Counted from the first letter of the stretch, positions 1 to 9,065 are shown. The stretch: 64,000 nt of DNA from DASTDH01 sp035601575 (GCA_035601575.1 DATNNZ010000556.1:1-64000), one strand, 5' to 3'. Made by a program: numbers and translations. The notes: generated by a model from the letters alone, not told the origin.

Positions 1-2
1 AC

Positions 3-287
3 GCGACGCTGCGTGATCCGCGCATTCCCGATAACAATCGATATTTTCTATCCGCTGGTCTACAATACAAACCATTGCCGTATCTTGCCTTCGATGTCGG
101 TTACGCCCATCTCTTTATCCCGGATCCGCAGGTCAATTTCAGCGATGGCCAGGGTCATATCCTGCGCGGCAAGTACGACACCAGTATCGATATCCTCAGC
201 GCATCGGTGACCCTGTTATGGGGTGGTCCCAGAGAGGCTGCAGCACCAGAGACACCGGGGAAACAGCCGATAAGTTATAGGAAATAG
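3..287 (+). CDS. FadL/OmpP1-family outer membrane transporter, C-terminal part
   Basis: The reading frame is already open at the left edge, so only the last 94 residues are present. They resemble the end of the FadL/OmpP1 family of outer-membrane beta-barrels that take up long-chain fatty acids and other hydrophobic compounds. The RDPRIPDNNR segment, then YKPLPYLAFDVGYAHLF, is the usual penultimate strand pair, and SASVTLLWG is a plausible last strand. A 17-residue Pro/Ala-rich tail follows the last strand, which is unusual because barrel proteins normally end on an aromatic residue. It converges on pstA with a 146-base gap. The substrate cannot be told from this fragment. Confidence 0.75.
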   Translation, partial: ATLRDPRIPDNNRYFLSAGLQYKPLPYLAFDVGYAHLFIPDPQVNFSDGQGHILRGKYDTSIDILSASVTLLWGGPREAAAPETPGKQPISYRK

Positions 288-368
288 CTCGGTAGCAAAG
301 CCCCCGGCTCCGCAACAAGCTTCCTCCTTCGGCGGAACGCTGTGATGGCGGCGGGATATATCTTCTGG

Positions 369-395
369 GACCTATATGACCTTTATGACCTATAT
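369..395. repeat. Three tandem copies of a 9-bp unit
   Basis: GACCTATAT, GACCTTTAT and GACCTATAT follow each other directly between the convergent fadL-like and pstA genes. The copies differ by one base. No function is evident; it is one of several phrase-like repeats in the gaps of this window. Confidence 0.7.
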
Positions 396-433
396 CAGGG
401 GATCACCGGTCGCTGCGGTCCCATCCTGAATCC

Positions 434-1330
434 CTACCGACGCCGTTTCGAAAACACCAATTGCGCGGTGATATTAGTGATCGTCACCAGCACTACCAAC
501 ACCAGCGAAGCTGTCCAGGCGAGCTTAATCTGATAGTCGTACGGAAGCGTAGAAAAATTATAGATCAGAACCGCAAGAGAAGCGGTTTCATCGTTGAGTG
601 ACTGAATCCAATACTGGCTAAAACGGGCAGTGAATAGGACGGGAGCAGTTTCTCCGGCCGCGCGTGCAACTGCTAGCATGAGACCGGTCATGATGGCGGG
701 AAGCGCCTCCGGGAGAATTACCCGAAAAATGGTCTGGAACCTGGTCGCTCCCATTCCGTACGAAGCTTCTCGAAGCGAGTTCGGAACTCCCAGAATAGCT
801 TGTTCGGTGGTAAGCAGAATGGTCGGCAGCGCAAGAACAGCCAGGGCGACTCCGCCGGCAATAGCCGAGAAATGACCCGTGGAAAGCACAACCACCGCAA
901 AGGCAAAAACACCGCAAATGATCGAAGGGACTCCGGTCAGGAGTTTAGCAATGAACCGAACACCTCCGGCCAAGGAGGAACGTCGATTATACTCGCAAAT
1001 GTAAATGGCGGATAAGATCCCGAGTGGCGCCGCGAGGAGAATCCCAATGCCCACCATAACGACCGTCCCTTGAACCGCGTTTCCGAATCCGCCCCCTTCC
1101 AAGCCGGGAGCTGGAGGCAGTTGGGTAAACACGTTTGGAGTCAATAGCGCCGATCCATTGACCACGACCAGGTAGACTATCGAGAACAGAGGGATCAGCG
1201 TTAAAAACGAACAGCCGACGCAAAGCACGGTCCAAAACGTATTCCGAGCCAGGCGAAAGCGATCCCAACCAGAACCCGCCTTTATCGACAAGTTTGGTGC
1301 TGAATCGATTGCAGCGCTCATGATGCTCAA
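434..1330 (-). CDS. pstA: Phosphate ABC transporter permease PstA
   Basis: One of the two inner-membrane permease subunits of the high-affinity phosphate importer PstSCAB. The 298-residue length is normal for the family. Six hydrophobic segments are visible, and the cytoplasmic loop that contacts the ATPase has the expected form (REASYGMGATRFQTIF, then P and AVARAAGETAP). The start codon overlaps the end of pstC by 4 bases (ATGA), which indicates translational coupling. The gene that usually follows, pstB for the ATPase, is absent: the next gene lies on the opposite strand, so the ATPase must be encoded elsewhere. Confidence 0.95.
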   Translation of the reverse strand: MSIMSAAIDSAPNLSIKAGSGWDRFRLARNTFWTVLCVGCSFLTLIPLFSIVYLVVVNGSALLTPNVFTQLPPAPGLEGGGFGNAVQGTVVMVGIGILLAAPLGILSAIYICEYNRRSSLAGGVRFIAKLLTGVPSIICGVFAFAVVVLSTGHFSAIAGGVALAVLALPTILLTTEQAILGVPNSLREASYGMGATRFQTIFRVILPEALPAIMTGLMLAVARAAGETAPVLFTARFSQYWIQSLNDETASLAVLIYNFSTLPYDYQIKLAWTASLVLVVLVTITNITAQLVFSKRRR

Positions 1331-2286
1331 TGTATCCCGCTGATGGTTTTTTGGGTATGACGGAGCACCAGCTCGCCGGCGACATTAACCAGCAGGGTCA
1401 GCAGCACAAGCGTGAGCGCAGCGTACATCAACGCGCTGACTTGCATTCCTGAGGCCTCGCCAAATTGATTGGCGAGGAGGCCGGCCAAAGTTCCGGCGGG
1501 TGAGAGCAAGGACCAGGTTAAACGAGGGCTATTACCGATCAGCATCGCTACCGCCATCGTTTCACCCATCGCCCGACCGAAGGCTAAAATGGTTGCAGCC
1601 ACGATACCCGGCGCGGCCGTCGGCAATAAGACTTTAAAGATCGTTTCCCAGCGCGTCGCGCCGACCGCATAAGATCCTTCCCGCAAGGTCTTCGGCACTG
1701 CGACCAGCGCCGTGCGCGAAATCGCCGTGATCGTCGGAAGCACCATGAGCGCGAGAACGAGAGAGGCTGTCAACATGCTGTTTCCGGTAGCGGGTGGCGC
1801 AAAAAACGGGAGAAACCCAAGATGCTGGCTTAAAAATCCTCCCAAGGACTGAACGATCGGAATGATCACCGCGATACCCCAGAGGCCGTAAACGACGCTC
1901 GGTATCGCAGCTAGCAGCTCGACCACAAATCGGACTACTTGGCGAATTGCAGTAGGCAGGAAATCTTCACTCAAAAAGACGGCGATGGCAACGCCGAGTG
2001 GTAGCGCCAAAAGTAAAGCAAACCCAGAACTTCCCGCCGTCCCATTCAAGAACGGAAAAACTCCGTAAATATTCCGGTTGGGGTTCCAGACCGAATTCGT
2101 AAAAAAACCGAATCCCGTTGCGGCTACTGCCGGGAGCGCAGCCTGCAGGATGCTGCAGACGATCCAAACGAGGGTGATGACCGTAGCCGCGGACGCCACC
2201 CAGGTCAGGACCAGAAATAAATCAAACCGCAACCGCCGTTTTCGAAAGTCATTCCCGGTCGGGGTCTCTGCGGCGGTCTCAGACAT
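1327..2286 (-). CDS. pstC: Phosphate ABC transporter permease PstC
   Basis: Permease partner of PstA in the phosphate importer. I chose the ATG at 2286 (319 residues) because AGGAAGG sits 9 bases before it. An upstream in-frame start at 2322 would add 12 residues, overlap the end of pstS and lacks such a site. The protein has a first membrane segment around residues 20-45, a long periplasmic loop, and the ATPase-contact loop REGSYAVGATRWETIF followed by AFGRAMGETMA, which is diagnostic for PstC. It lies 28 bases downstream of pstS and overlaps pstA by 4, so the three form one operon. Confidence 0.95.
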   Translation of the reverse strand: MSETAAETPTGNDFRKRRLRFDLFLVLTWVASAATVITLVWIVCSILQAALPAVAATGFGFFTNSVWNPNRNIYGVFPFLNGTAGSSGFALLLALPLGVAIAVFLSEDFLPTAIRQVVRFVVELLAAIPSVVYGLWGIAVIIPIVQSLGGFLSQHLGFLPFFAPPATGNSMLTASLVLALMVLPTITAISRTALVAVPKTLREGSYAVGATRWETIFKVLLPTAAPGIVAATILAFGRAMGETMAVAMLIGNSPRLTWSLLSPAGTLAGLLANQFGEASGMQVSALMYAALTLVLLTLLVNVAGELVLRHTQKTISGIH

Positions 2287-2314
2287 GAGAGGCAACCTTC
2301 CTATAATTGAGACG

Positions 2315-3331
2315 CTATTCAACCGACTTTAACGCCGCCTCGGATTTTGCAGCAACTTCTTTCGGAAGAGGAATATAACCAAGTTCGTCAGCGAACTTTT
2401 GACCGTCGGACAATCCATAGGTTACGAACTTCTTCAAAACGTCCAGGATCTCTTTATTATCATACTTTTTGTACAACAATAACCACGTGAAGGTCGAAAT
2501 CGGATAGGCGTCCTTGGCATCTGGATCGCTTGGCCACGCGCGCAAAATCTCTGATGGAAATTGCGTGCTGTTCAACGTTGCCGCGCCGGATTCGGCAGTC
2601 GCCGCGACGAAGGCTCCGGACTTATTCTGAAGCTGTGCGAACGTCAATTTGTTGTTCTTTGCGTAACCATATTCAACATACCCAATCGCGCCGGGGGTCT
2701 GTTTGATCAGGGCGGTAACCCCGTCATTTCCCTTGCCGGCAACGCCGGTTGGCCACGTCACTGTCGTGCCCTCTCCGACCTGGGTCTTGAAGTCCGGGCT
2801 GATCGCACTGAGGTGTTTGGTGAATACGAATGTGGTGCCGCTACCGTCAGAACGCTCGCAGACTGTGATCGCGGTGTCTGGCAACTTAACTCCCTCATTG
2901 GCCTTGGCAATGGTCGGATCATTCCATTTGGTGATCTTGCCGACAAATATCCCACTATATGCCTCGCGGGAAAGCTTGAGGCTTTCCACGCCTGGCACGT
3001 TGTAAGCTAAGACGATGCTGCCCGCAGTGGCAGGAATCAAAACAACTCCTTGTTTAACCTTGGCGATCTGCTCATCAGTCATGGCGGCGTCACTGCCAGC
3101 GAAGTTGACAATCCCCTGGGTAAAGTTGGTGATACCGGTGCCGCTACCCACTGCCTGATAGTTGATCTGGACGTTCGGGTTTGCTTTCGTGAACTCTGCT
3201 ATCCAGCGCTGATACAACGGAGCGGGAAAAGTGGCGCCTGCGCCGTTCAACTTCGTTTGTGCTGAGACAGAGTATGCCGCAGCAGAAACCGCCACGAGTG
3301 TGAGGGCGACCCTCAATGAGTTGATTTTCAT
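2315..3331 (-). CDS. pstS: Periplasmic phosphate-binding protein PstS (intact copy)
   Basis: Substrate-binding protein that delivers inorganic phosphate to PstCA. The first 24 residues form a Sec signal peptide with cleavage expected after VSA. The mature part begins KLNGAGATFPAPLYQRW, and the phosphate-contact segments GSGTGI, SDAAMT and RSDGSGTTF are all present. Length (338 residues) is normal. The 58-base leader carries a Pho-box-like direct repeat at 3390-3407. A second, frameshifted copy lies just upstream; the two are close paralogues over their whole length, pointing to tandem duplication. Confidence 0.96.
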   Translation of the reverse strand: MKINSLRVALTLVAVSAAAYSVSAQTKLNGAGATFPAPLYQRWIAEFTKANPNVQINYQAVGSGTGITNFTQGIVNFAGSDAAMTDEQIAKVKQGVVLIPATAGSIVLAYNVPGVESLKLSREAYSGIFVGKITKWNDPTIAKANEGVKLPDTAITVCERSDGSGTTFVFTKHLSAISPDFKTQVGEGTTVTWPTGVAGKGNDGVTALIKQTPGAIGYVEYGYAKNNKLTFAQLQNKSGAFVAATAESGAATLNSTQFPSEILRAWPSDPDAKDAYPISTFTWLLLYKKYDNKEILDVLKKFVTYGLSDGQKFADELGYIPLPKEVAAKSEAALKSVE

Positions 3332-3389
3332 AAGAGATAGGAGACTCCTCTAAGTCCCAAAGGATTGCAGTTCGAGCAAATGTCAGATT

Positions 3390-3407
3390 GTTACAATCAC
3401 GTAACAG
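3390..3407 (-). promoter_or_regulatory. Pho-box-like direct repeat before pstS
   Basis: Read on the minus strand this is CTGTTAC-GTGA-TTGTAAC: two 7-base half-sites spaced 4 bases apart, the 11-base periodicity of a PhoB binding site (consensus CTGTCAT-N4-CTGTCAT). Its near edge is 58 bases before the pstS start codon. The same arrangement occurs at the same distance before the second pstS copy. PhoB control under phosphate starvation is inferred from this and from the known behaviour of pst operons. Confidence 0.6.
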
Positions 3408-3567
3408 CCTTTTACCGGCCGACTTGCGCCATGACGGGGTTTTGCATGCACTTTTGTTTTCGGTAAGCCGCGTGCCCTTGTTTCCGGCTGAGCTAACCAT
3501 AACTGTCTCACATCAATCGGCGACAGCCCGGGTCCCGAATCCGCTGTCGAGGCAAACGAACCGAGCG

Positions 3568-4588
3568 CTATTCGATCAATCCTAGCGCTGCTACGGATTT
3601 TCCGACGACAGCTTTCGGGAGAGGAATATAGCCAAGCTCGTTAGCGAACTTCTGACCGTCGGACAGGCTATAGGTCACGAACTTCTTCAAAGCTTCCCGA
3701 ACTTCTTTGCTGTCATATTTCTTGTACAACAAGACCCAGCTAAATGTGGCAATAGGATAAGCGTCTTTGCCATCCGGATCGCATGGCCAAGCGCGCAAAT
3801 TGTCGTCGGAAAATTGCGTCGTATTAAGCGTCGTCGCACCGGACTCAGGCGTTGCCGTAACGAAAGCTCCGGACTTATTCTGGAGCTGGGCAAAGCTCAA
3901 TTGACGATCCTTAGCGTATCCGTACTCGATATAGCCGATGGCGCCGGGCGTTTGCTTGACTAGCCCGGCAACGCCGCTGTTACCGCTGGCAGTAACAGCG
4001 GTTGGCCAAGTGACTATCGTTCCTTCTCCAACTTGGGTTTTGAAGTCCGGGCTGATTGTACTGAGATGTTTGGCAAAAACGAAGGTCGTTCCGCTACCAT
4101 CGGAACGCCCACAAACGGTCATCGCGGTGGCCGGGAGTTTTACCCCTTCGTTCGTTTTCGCGATTGCCGGATCATTCCATTTCGTGATTTTGCCGAGGAA
4201 GATCCCGCTATACGCCTCGCGCGAAAGCTTCAGGGATTCTACCCCAGGCAGGTTGTAAGCCAGCACGATGCTGCCCCGCCGTAAATGGAATCAATACCAC
4301 TCCTTGTTTCACTTTCGCGATCTGCTCGTCTGTCATCGCGGCGTCACTGGCCGCGAAATCGACAATTCCGTCCGTAAAATTAGTGATGCCAGTACCACTA
4401 CCCACTGCGAAATAGATAATCTGGATGTTCGGGTTTACTTTGCTGAACTCCTCACTCCAGCGCTGCATTATAGGAGCGGCAAAGGTGGAACCAGCCGCAT
4501 TCAACTTCGTAAACTGCGCGTTAGCCGAAAAAACCGCAGCAAAGACGGCCGCGAGCGAAAAAGCGACCCTGAATGAGCTAATTTTCAT
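3568..4588 (-). pseudogene. pstS: Second pstS copy with a one-base frameshift
   Basis: A full-length paralogue of the neighbouring pstS, including a signal peptide (FAAVFSANA), the GSGTGI and SDAAMT segments and the normal C-terminus. The frame breaks in a run of four G (4274-4277, read as C on the plus strand). The intact copy reads TAGSIVLAYN here, while this copy changes frame directly after TAG. Removing one G restores the whole protein (339 residues). Apart from this the two halves look fully conserved, so the break is either very recent or a homopolymer sequencing error. The promoter still carries a Pho-box-like site. Confidence 0.85.
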
Positions 4589-4646
4589 GAGAGTAAGCGG
4601 TTCACTCTTAGTTCCAAAAGATTCGATTTGGAGCAAATCTCGGATT

Positions 4647-4664
4647 GTTACAATCGTGCTACAG
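4647..4664 (-). promoter_or_regulatory. Pho-box-like direct repeat before the second pstS copy
   Basis: On the minus strand: CTGTAGC-ACGA-TTGTAAC, two half-sites with a 4-base spacer, 58 bases before the ATG at 4588. Position and the second half-site are identical to the site before the intact pstS, which supports function as a PhoB-type operator. The first half-site is weaker than consensus. Confidence 0.55.
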
Positions 4665-4770
4665 CACTTTATTTCGCATAATTGCGTCTTTCCTCGATTC
4701 GGTACCGAATTAGCCTTAATATCGCTTCGGGCTAACTGTTCATGCCGTACCCTGGCTGGCTCATAAACGG

Positions 4771-5253
4771 ATGACTCGGGTCGTCATTACGGCCGCCATG
4801 TTCACGTTCTTTTGCCGAACGTTGGCTCTATCATCCCAGCCGCTGGACCTGAACCCCAACCCGAACCTTACTCCGCAGCAGGTAGTGGAATTTCAGTTAG
4901 ACGCCCTGAGGCACAACGACGAGCCAACGCCCGACGCGGGAATTGAGCGGTCTTTTCGTTTCGCGTCTCCTTCCAATCGCTTAGTGACCGGTCCACTCAC
5001 GCACTTTTCGGAAATTGTGCACAGCGCCGCTTATTCGCCGCTGCTAAAATCGCAGGCCAGCGAAGTACGGGGAGTGGTAGTACATGCGGACCAGGCGAGA
5101 GTCTATGTAACCGTGACCACCGCCAACGGAGCAAAACTGAACTTTCTGTTCATGCTTTCTCGCCAAGGCGAGGGAGATTATCACGATTGCTGGATGACCG
5201 ATTCGGTGATGAAGCTTCCGTCTGAGGAGAACGCAAACCAGATCGCGGTATAG
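4771..5253 (+). CDS. Secreted protein resembling DUF4864
   Basis: A 160-residue protein with a hydrophobic N-terminus (about residues 4-20) that looks like a signal peptide. The middle part (TPQQVVEFQLDALRHND, then SFRFASPSNR and HFSEIVHSAAYSPLL) resembles DUF4864-type proteins, a group without known function that shares an NTF2-like layout. The end (CWMTDSVMKL) fits the last strand of such a domain. It stands alone between the divergent pst operon and a small membrane protein. No clear ribosome-binding site precedes the ATG. Family assignment rests on pattern memory only. Confidence 0.6.
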   Translation: MTRVVITAAMFTFFCRTLALSSQPLDLNPNPNLTPQQVVEFQLDALRHNDEPTPDAGIERSFRFASPSNRLVTGPLTHFSEIVHSAAYSPLLKSQASEVRGVVVHADQARVYVTVTTANGAKLNFLFMLSRQGEGDYHDCWMTDSVMKLPSEENANQIAV

Positions 5254-5575
5254 ATCAATATAGTAATGGAGTGATGCGCCCTCAGACTTTTCTGCGCTGC
5301 CCCCGCGTTCCACGGCGTTTTCTTGCGGCTTTCTCGTCCCACTTTTCGCGTGAGTCGTCCCATTTCTGGAACTGCCAGACGCCGCTGCAGGGTCACCCTC
5401 ACTATACAGACTCAATCTTGCGAATTTTTTTCCCCTCGAGAATCGGATCTTTCACCGCCTGAGAAAGGGGTTAGGCACTAAGTTGGCATCGCGCATGCAT
5501 AAGGAAAAGTCACAAGTGAAAGTAACCAAAACGACTTACCTGTAAACAACCTAACCACCAACTAATCAGGCACTT
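5254..5575. other. Intergenic region without recognised content
   Basis: A 322-base gap. Short open frames cross it on both strands, but none has a credible start, composition or family likeness. I see no RNA gene, repeat or terminator-like hairpin with a T-run. Confidence 0.5.
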
Positions 5576-5839
5576 ATGGAAAATATAGTACTTTTACCTT
5601 ATGCGGGCCAGCTAACAAGGCGTGTTCGACGTGAAGCCGAGATGATTGCCCGGCTCCAGAAGGGGCTCGGCTTCGTCCAAGACAGAATCGATGCTCGAGT
5701 TGACCGCTCGAAGTACGTAATTGGGATCAACCGGCAAGCCGAACGGATCTACGGATTGGGTAACCTGGTCGCTGTCGTTGTCATGGCGACTGCCTTGGTC
5801 ACCGCTTTCGCTATGTGCTTAACCTCGTTTGTCGGCTAA
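5576..5839 (+). CDS. Small hypothetical membrane protein
   Basis: An 87-residue protein that I do not recognise. Residues 1-60 are strongly basic and polar (TRRVRREAEMIARLQKG and similar), and residues 62-85 form one hydrophobic helix, so it would be a tail-anchored or single-pass membrane protein with a cytoplasmic basic domain. CAGG six bases before the ATG is a weak ribosome-binding site. It is followed by an inverted repeat at 5860-5892. The function is unknown. Confidence 0.5.
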   Translation: MENIVLLPYAGQLTRRVRREAEMIARLQKGLGFVQDRIDARVDRSKYVIGINRQAERIYGLGNLVAVVVMATALVTAFAMCLTSFVG

Positions 5840-5859
5840 TGAATACGCGACGCAAAATT

Positions 5860-5892
5860 GATCGAGCAATTACAATGGGGGGTTGCTCGATC
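5860..5892. other. Inverted repeat, 10-bp perfect arms
   Basis: GATCGAGCAA at 5860-5869 pairs with TTGCTCGATC at 5883-5892 around a 13-base loop. It begins 20 bases after the preceding stop codon. There is no T-run on either side, so it may be an imperfect terminator or a binding site. Confidence 0.45.
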
Positions 5893-6015
5893 GATGCCGG
5901 ACCTCATCCTCGTCGATTTCTCCGAACTAGCTTAGCCATCGCTGGCGATTTCGGAAAAATTGGCGGCCTGATCGGTTAATTCATCTAAGCATTCAATTGC
6001 AACGAGCTTTCGTGC

Positions 6016-6750
6016 TTGGCTTCCGAGCGCCGAATCGTTAGCGTCTTCAGAGTGTCTCGTCGACGACCAACTCTTCCGGCAAAGGACATTACCTTGGATA
6101 AACTGCAGAACGCTGCTGGTCGTATTCTGGTCCGCAGCGGACTGAAAGGTGCCACTACCCGAAGAATTGCAGCCGAAGCTGGATTGAGCGAGATGACGCT
6201 GTTTCGGCGCTTTGGAACCAAGGAGAGGCTGCTGTCAGCGGTTATGGACCGCTTGCTTTTGGAAGAAACCGCGCGGGTGCCAATTGCTCAGAGTGCGCCG
6301 CGGGATTTGCGTACCCAGCTGCTAGAATGTGCTAAAGCGCAGGTGACCTTCATCAATCGAAATTTGCCATTGATTCGCATATTTGTCGGAGATCCCGAGC
6401 ACTTTGGCGAGGAAGAGAGAAATGTCTTGCGCGAGGTCTTTGCGCCGATGCGCCGCGAGATACGGCAAATTCTGGCGCATGCGTCTTTAAGTGCGACGGA
6501 AATCGACCTGGTTGTCCATCAGTTGGCGGCAATCATTTTTGTTCACGTCCTTCGGGTCAGTCGGGCGGAGCGATCCCCTTATTCTGCCAGTCAATATCTT
6601 GCCACCGCCGTGGATATGGTCCTGGCTTATGTGGGCCATAGAAAAGCTATCAGGCCTGTTTCGAAGAGACCAACCGATTCGCAGCGGAAAACTGGGGTTA
6701 CTCGTAAGATTCGTTCGAAACGGCATACGAGACCGCGATCGAACCAATGA
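6016..6750 (+). CDS. TetR/AcrR-family transcriptional regulator
   Basis: A one-component repressor type. The N-terminal helix-turn-helix is clear: AAGRILVRSGLKGATTRRIA, then EAGLSEMTLFRRFGTKERLL. The following alpha-helical region, up to about residue 215, would bind ligand and dimerise. The last 30 residues are an Arg/Lys-rich tail. The start is uncertain. TTG at 6016 gives the longest product (244 residues), but TTG at 6094 has AAAGGA seven bases upstream and would give 218 residues starting right at the DNA-binding domain. Its target is unknown; the next gene on the same strand is the purine permease. Confidence 0.85.
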   Translation: MASERRIVSVFRVSRRRPTLPAKDITLDKLQNAAGRILVRSGLKGATTRRIAAEAGLSEMTLFRRFGTKERLLSAVMDRLLLEETARVPIAQSAPRDLRTQLLECAKAQVTFINRNLPLIRIFVGDPEHFGEEERNVLREVFAPMRREIRQILAHASLSATEIDLVVHQLAAIIFVHVLRVSRAERSPYSASQYLATAVDMVLAYVGHRKAIRPVSKRPTDSQRKTGVTRKIRSKRHTRPRSNQ

Positions 6751-6796
6751 GTGGACGGCTTGCCGATTCCTCTTCGCGCTTCCAACTTCTAGCTTT

Positions 6797-7528
6797 CTAA
6801 ATTCCGGCTTTTGCCTCCGGCCACACCAGCTCACCGGCCACCCATGCTTTGGTTGCTTCCAATCGGGCGCCTCGATAAATCAGTAGTGACACCAATTCGG
6901 ATGGTTGGTGGGGCAATTTTGAGCGGTATGGGAGTAAGTCCCTCGTGTCCCAGAGAGCGCAATCGGCCATGAAGCCTTTTCGAAGTTGGCCGATCTCCGA
7001 TTGCTTTCCGAGGACCGCCGCACTGCTAACTGTTGCGAGGTGAAATAACTCCGCCGGCGAAAAAGTCTTTGCGTTCCTGACATAACACGAGCGGACATTC
7101 TGGCCGTAGCTAGCCGCTTTCATCACTTCCCAGGGGTTGAGCTCCGGACCAGCCGCTACATCACTGGCTAGACCGACGGTGATCTCATTTTCTCGCATTC
7201 GATCGTACGCCATTACCCCACTTCGAAGAGCGCCAAGAAACAGAGTGTCACGGACGTGGTGAATTGGTTCATCGCTTTCGCCCGCGTGAATCGAAAGGCT
7301 GATAGCCGGATATTTCCCCATCATTTTGCGATAAACGGAAAGGAAGCGCCCAGGATATCCTTTCTCGTTATCTTCTCGCCCCGCCATGTTGATACCAACC
7401 CAGAGATCACGATGGCGGTCGACAAAGGCATAGGCATCCTCGACGCCTTGTTCGGCGGTAGGCGTGAAACGAAGCACTACCGCTTGAAAACGCACCGTCA
7501 CGCCGGTAGCAATCGCGTCCGGTTGACG
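6797..7528 (-). pseudogene. Chimeric remnant: adenosine deaminase fused to guanine-deaminase-like amidohydrolase
   Basis: The frame starts inside an adenosine-deaminase-like sequence (RQPDAIATGVTVRFQAVVLR, reached only by reading upstream of the first start codon) and runs through its catalytic segment LSIHAGE and HHVRDTLFLGA. Near base 7225 it switches, in frame, to the C-terminal half of a guanine deaminase/chlorohydrolase-type enzyme (VGLASDVAAGPELNPWEVM, AVLGKQSEIGQLRKGFMADC). The first half of the deaminase barrel with its metal-binding HxH is missing, as is the RIGHG part after the junction. A stop codon lies at 7556-7558. A deletion joining two neighbouring purine deaminase genes explains this. 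An active enzyme is very unlikely. Confidence 0.75.
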
Positions 7529-7679
7529 TAAACGTTCCCGGTGTTTCGGCTTTTTTTAAGCAAGCCACCGGCATCCAGCAAAACCAAAGCAGTTGTTGAT
7601 CAGTCGATTTCTTGGTTCGAGCCGAAAGCTTTGGCTTTCCAGGATTCTAATTTGTCACGAAAACTGCTGCATTACTGTC

Positions 7680-9002
7680 ATGCTCGAACGCATTTTCTCC
7701 CTATCAGAACATCGGTCTACTGTGGCCCGTGAGATCGTTGCCGGTCTTACTACCTTCGCCGCCATGGCCTATATCCTGGCGGTAAATCCAGCGATTCTCT
7801 CGCAGGCAGGAATTGACAAAGGAGCGTTAGTAACCGCGACCGCAGTGGCCTCTGCGGTTATGACCATCATTATGGCGCTGGCTACCAACTACCCAATTGC
7901 GCTCGCGCCCGGTATGGGAGTTAACGCGTTCTTTACCTATACAATATGTTTGGGTAAAGGGGTACCTTGGCAGGCGGCGCTCGGATATGTTTTCTATAGT
8001 GGCCTCATTTTTCTCATCCTTTCTGTCACCGGCCTGCGCCAAAAGCTTATCACAGCAATTCCTTTGGAATTAAAGATCGCTATCACCGCTGGTATCGGGT
8101 TCTTTATCGCATTGATTGGCCTGAAAAACGGAGGAGAGATTGTGGCCAATCCGGCTACCTTCGTTGCCCTCGGGGATCTGACCAAGCCAGCACCGTGGTT
8201 AGTAGTCATTGGCATCATTCTCACCTCCATTTTGATCGCGCGAAAGATGCCGGGCGCTATTATTCTGGTCATTGTTCTCCTTACGGTGGTTGGCTTCTTT
8301 GTGCCCGCATCGGATGGTTCCGGTACATTAACAAAGCATCCTGATGCGATCTTTACTTGGCCATCGTCATTGAGCCCTACCTTGCTTAAGCTGGATCTGA
8401 GCTATTTTTGGCAACATCTCGTGATTTCGACTCCGCTGGTACTGGCGTTGTTGTTCGTTGACCTCTTCGACAACATGGGAACCTTGATCGGGGTCACAAA
8501 ACGAGCAGGTTTGCTGGACGAAAAAGGCAACTTACCTAAACTGGGCCGGGCCTTACTTGCTGATGCCTGTGCGGCGATGTTTGGTTCGACCCTTGGTACC
8601 TCAACCGTGACCAGCTATATCGAAAGTGCCGCTGGCGTTGAGGCCGGCGGACGTACCGGACTTACCACCATTGTTACCGCGATCTGTTTCCTGTTGGCCC
8701 TGTTTCTAACGCCATTGATTTTGATTGTGCCCGCGGTTGCGACCGCTCCAGCGTTGGTAGTCGTTGGTGCTTTTATGATGCAAGGATTGGGAGAACTAGA
8801 CCTTGCCGACTTTACCAAGGCCGCGCCCGCCTTCATGACCATCATTATGATGCCGTTTGCTTTCAGCATTAGCGAGGGCATCGCGTTTGGTCTGCTTACT
8901 TATGTCGCAATCAAAGTAGGAACCGGTCGCGGCAATGAGGTAGGTGTCGTGACCTACGTGTTAGCAGTGTTGTTTTTGCTCCATTTTTTGTTTGGGAGGT
9001 AG
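7680..9002 (+). CDS. NCS2-family hypoxanthine/guanine/adenine permease (AzgA-like)
   Basis: A proton-coupled purine base importer of the inner membrane. The ATG at 7680 was chosen because the product then begins MLERIFSLSEHRSTVAREIV, exactly like AzgA/PbuG relatives; longer frames add an unrelated stretch. It contains AGLTTFAAMAYI, the ALAPGMGVNAFFTY substrate-site segment, DLFDNMGTLIGVTKRAG and the conserved C-terminal half, with about a dozen hydrophobic helices in 440 residues. It is intact, unlike several of its neighbours, so uptake of free purine bases appears to be kept while nucleoside handling is decaying. Confidence 0.93.
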   Translation: MLERIFSLSEHRSTVAREIVAGLTTFAAMAYILAVNPAILSQAGIDKGALVTATAVASAVMTIIMALATNYPIALAPGMGVNAFFTYTICLGKGVPWQAALGYVFYSGLIFLILSVTGLRQKLITAIPLELKIAITAGIGFFIALIGLKNGGEIVANPATFVALGDLTKPAPWLVVIGIILTSILIARKMPGAIILVIVLLTVVGFFVPASDGSGTLTKHPDAIFTWPSSLSPTLLKLDLSYFWQHLVISTPLVLALLFVDLFDNMGTLIGVTKRAGLLDEKGNLPKLGRALLADACAAMFGSTLGTSTVTSYIESAAGVEAGGRTGLTTIVTAICFLLALFLTPLILIVPAVATAPALVVVGAFMMQGLGELDLADFTKAAPAFMTIIMMPFAFSISEGIAFGLLTYVAIKVGTGRGNEVGVVTYVLAVLFLLHFLFGR

Positions 9003-9065
9003 GGCGTATCGCTCCGCGACCACCGAATCGAGGGGCGAATCACAGCTTCGTCTGCAGTTTCGGCC

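Noticed and set aside
2561..3010. 149-codon open frame antisense to pstS
   Set aside because: No start signal or family likeness, and the same region encodes a well-conserved PstS.
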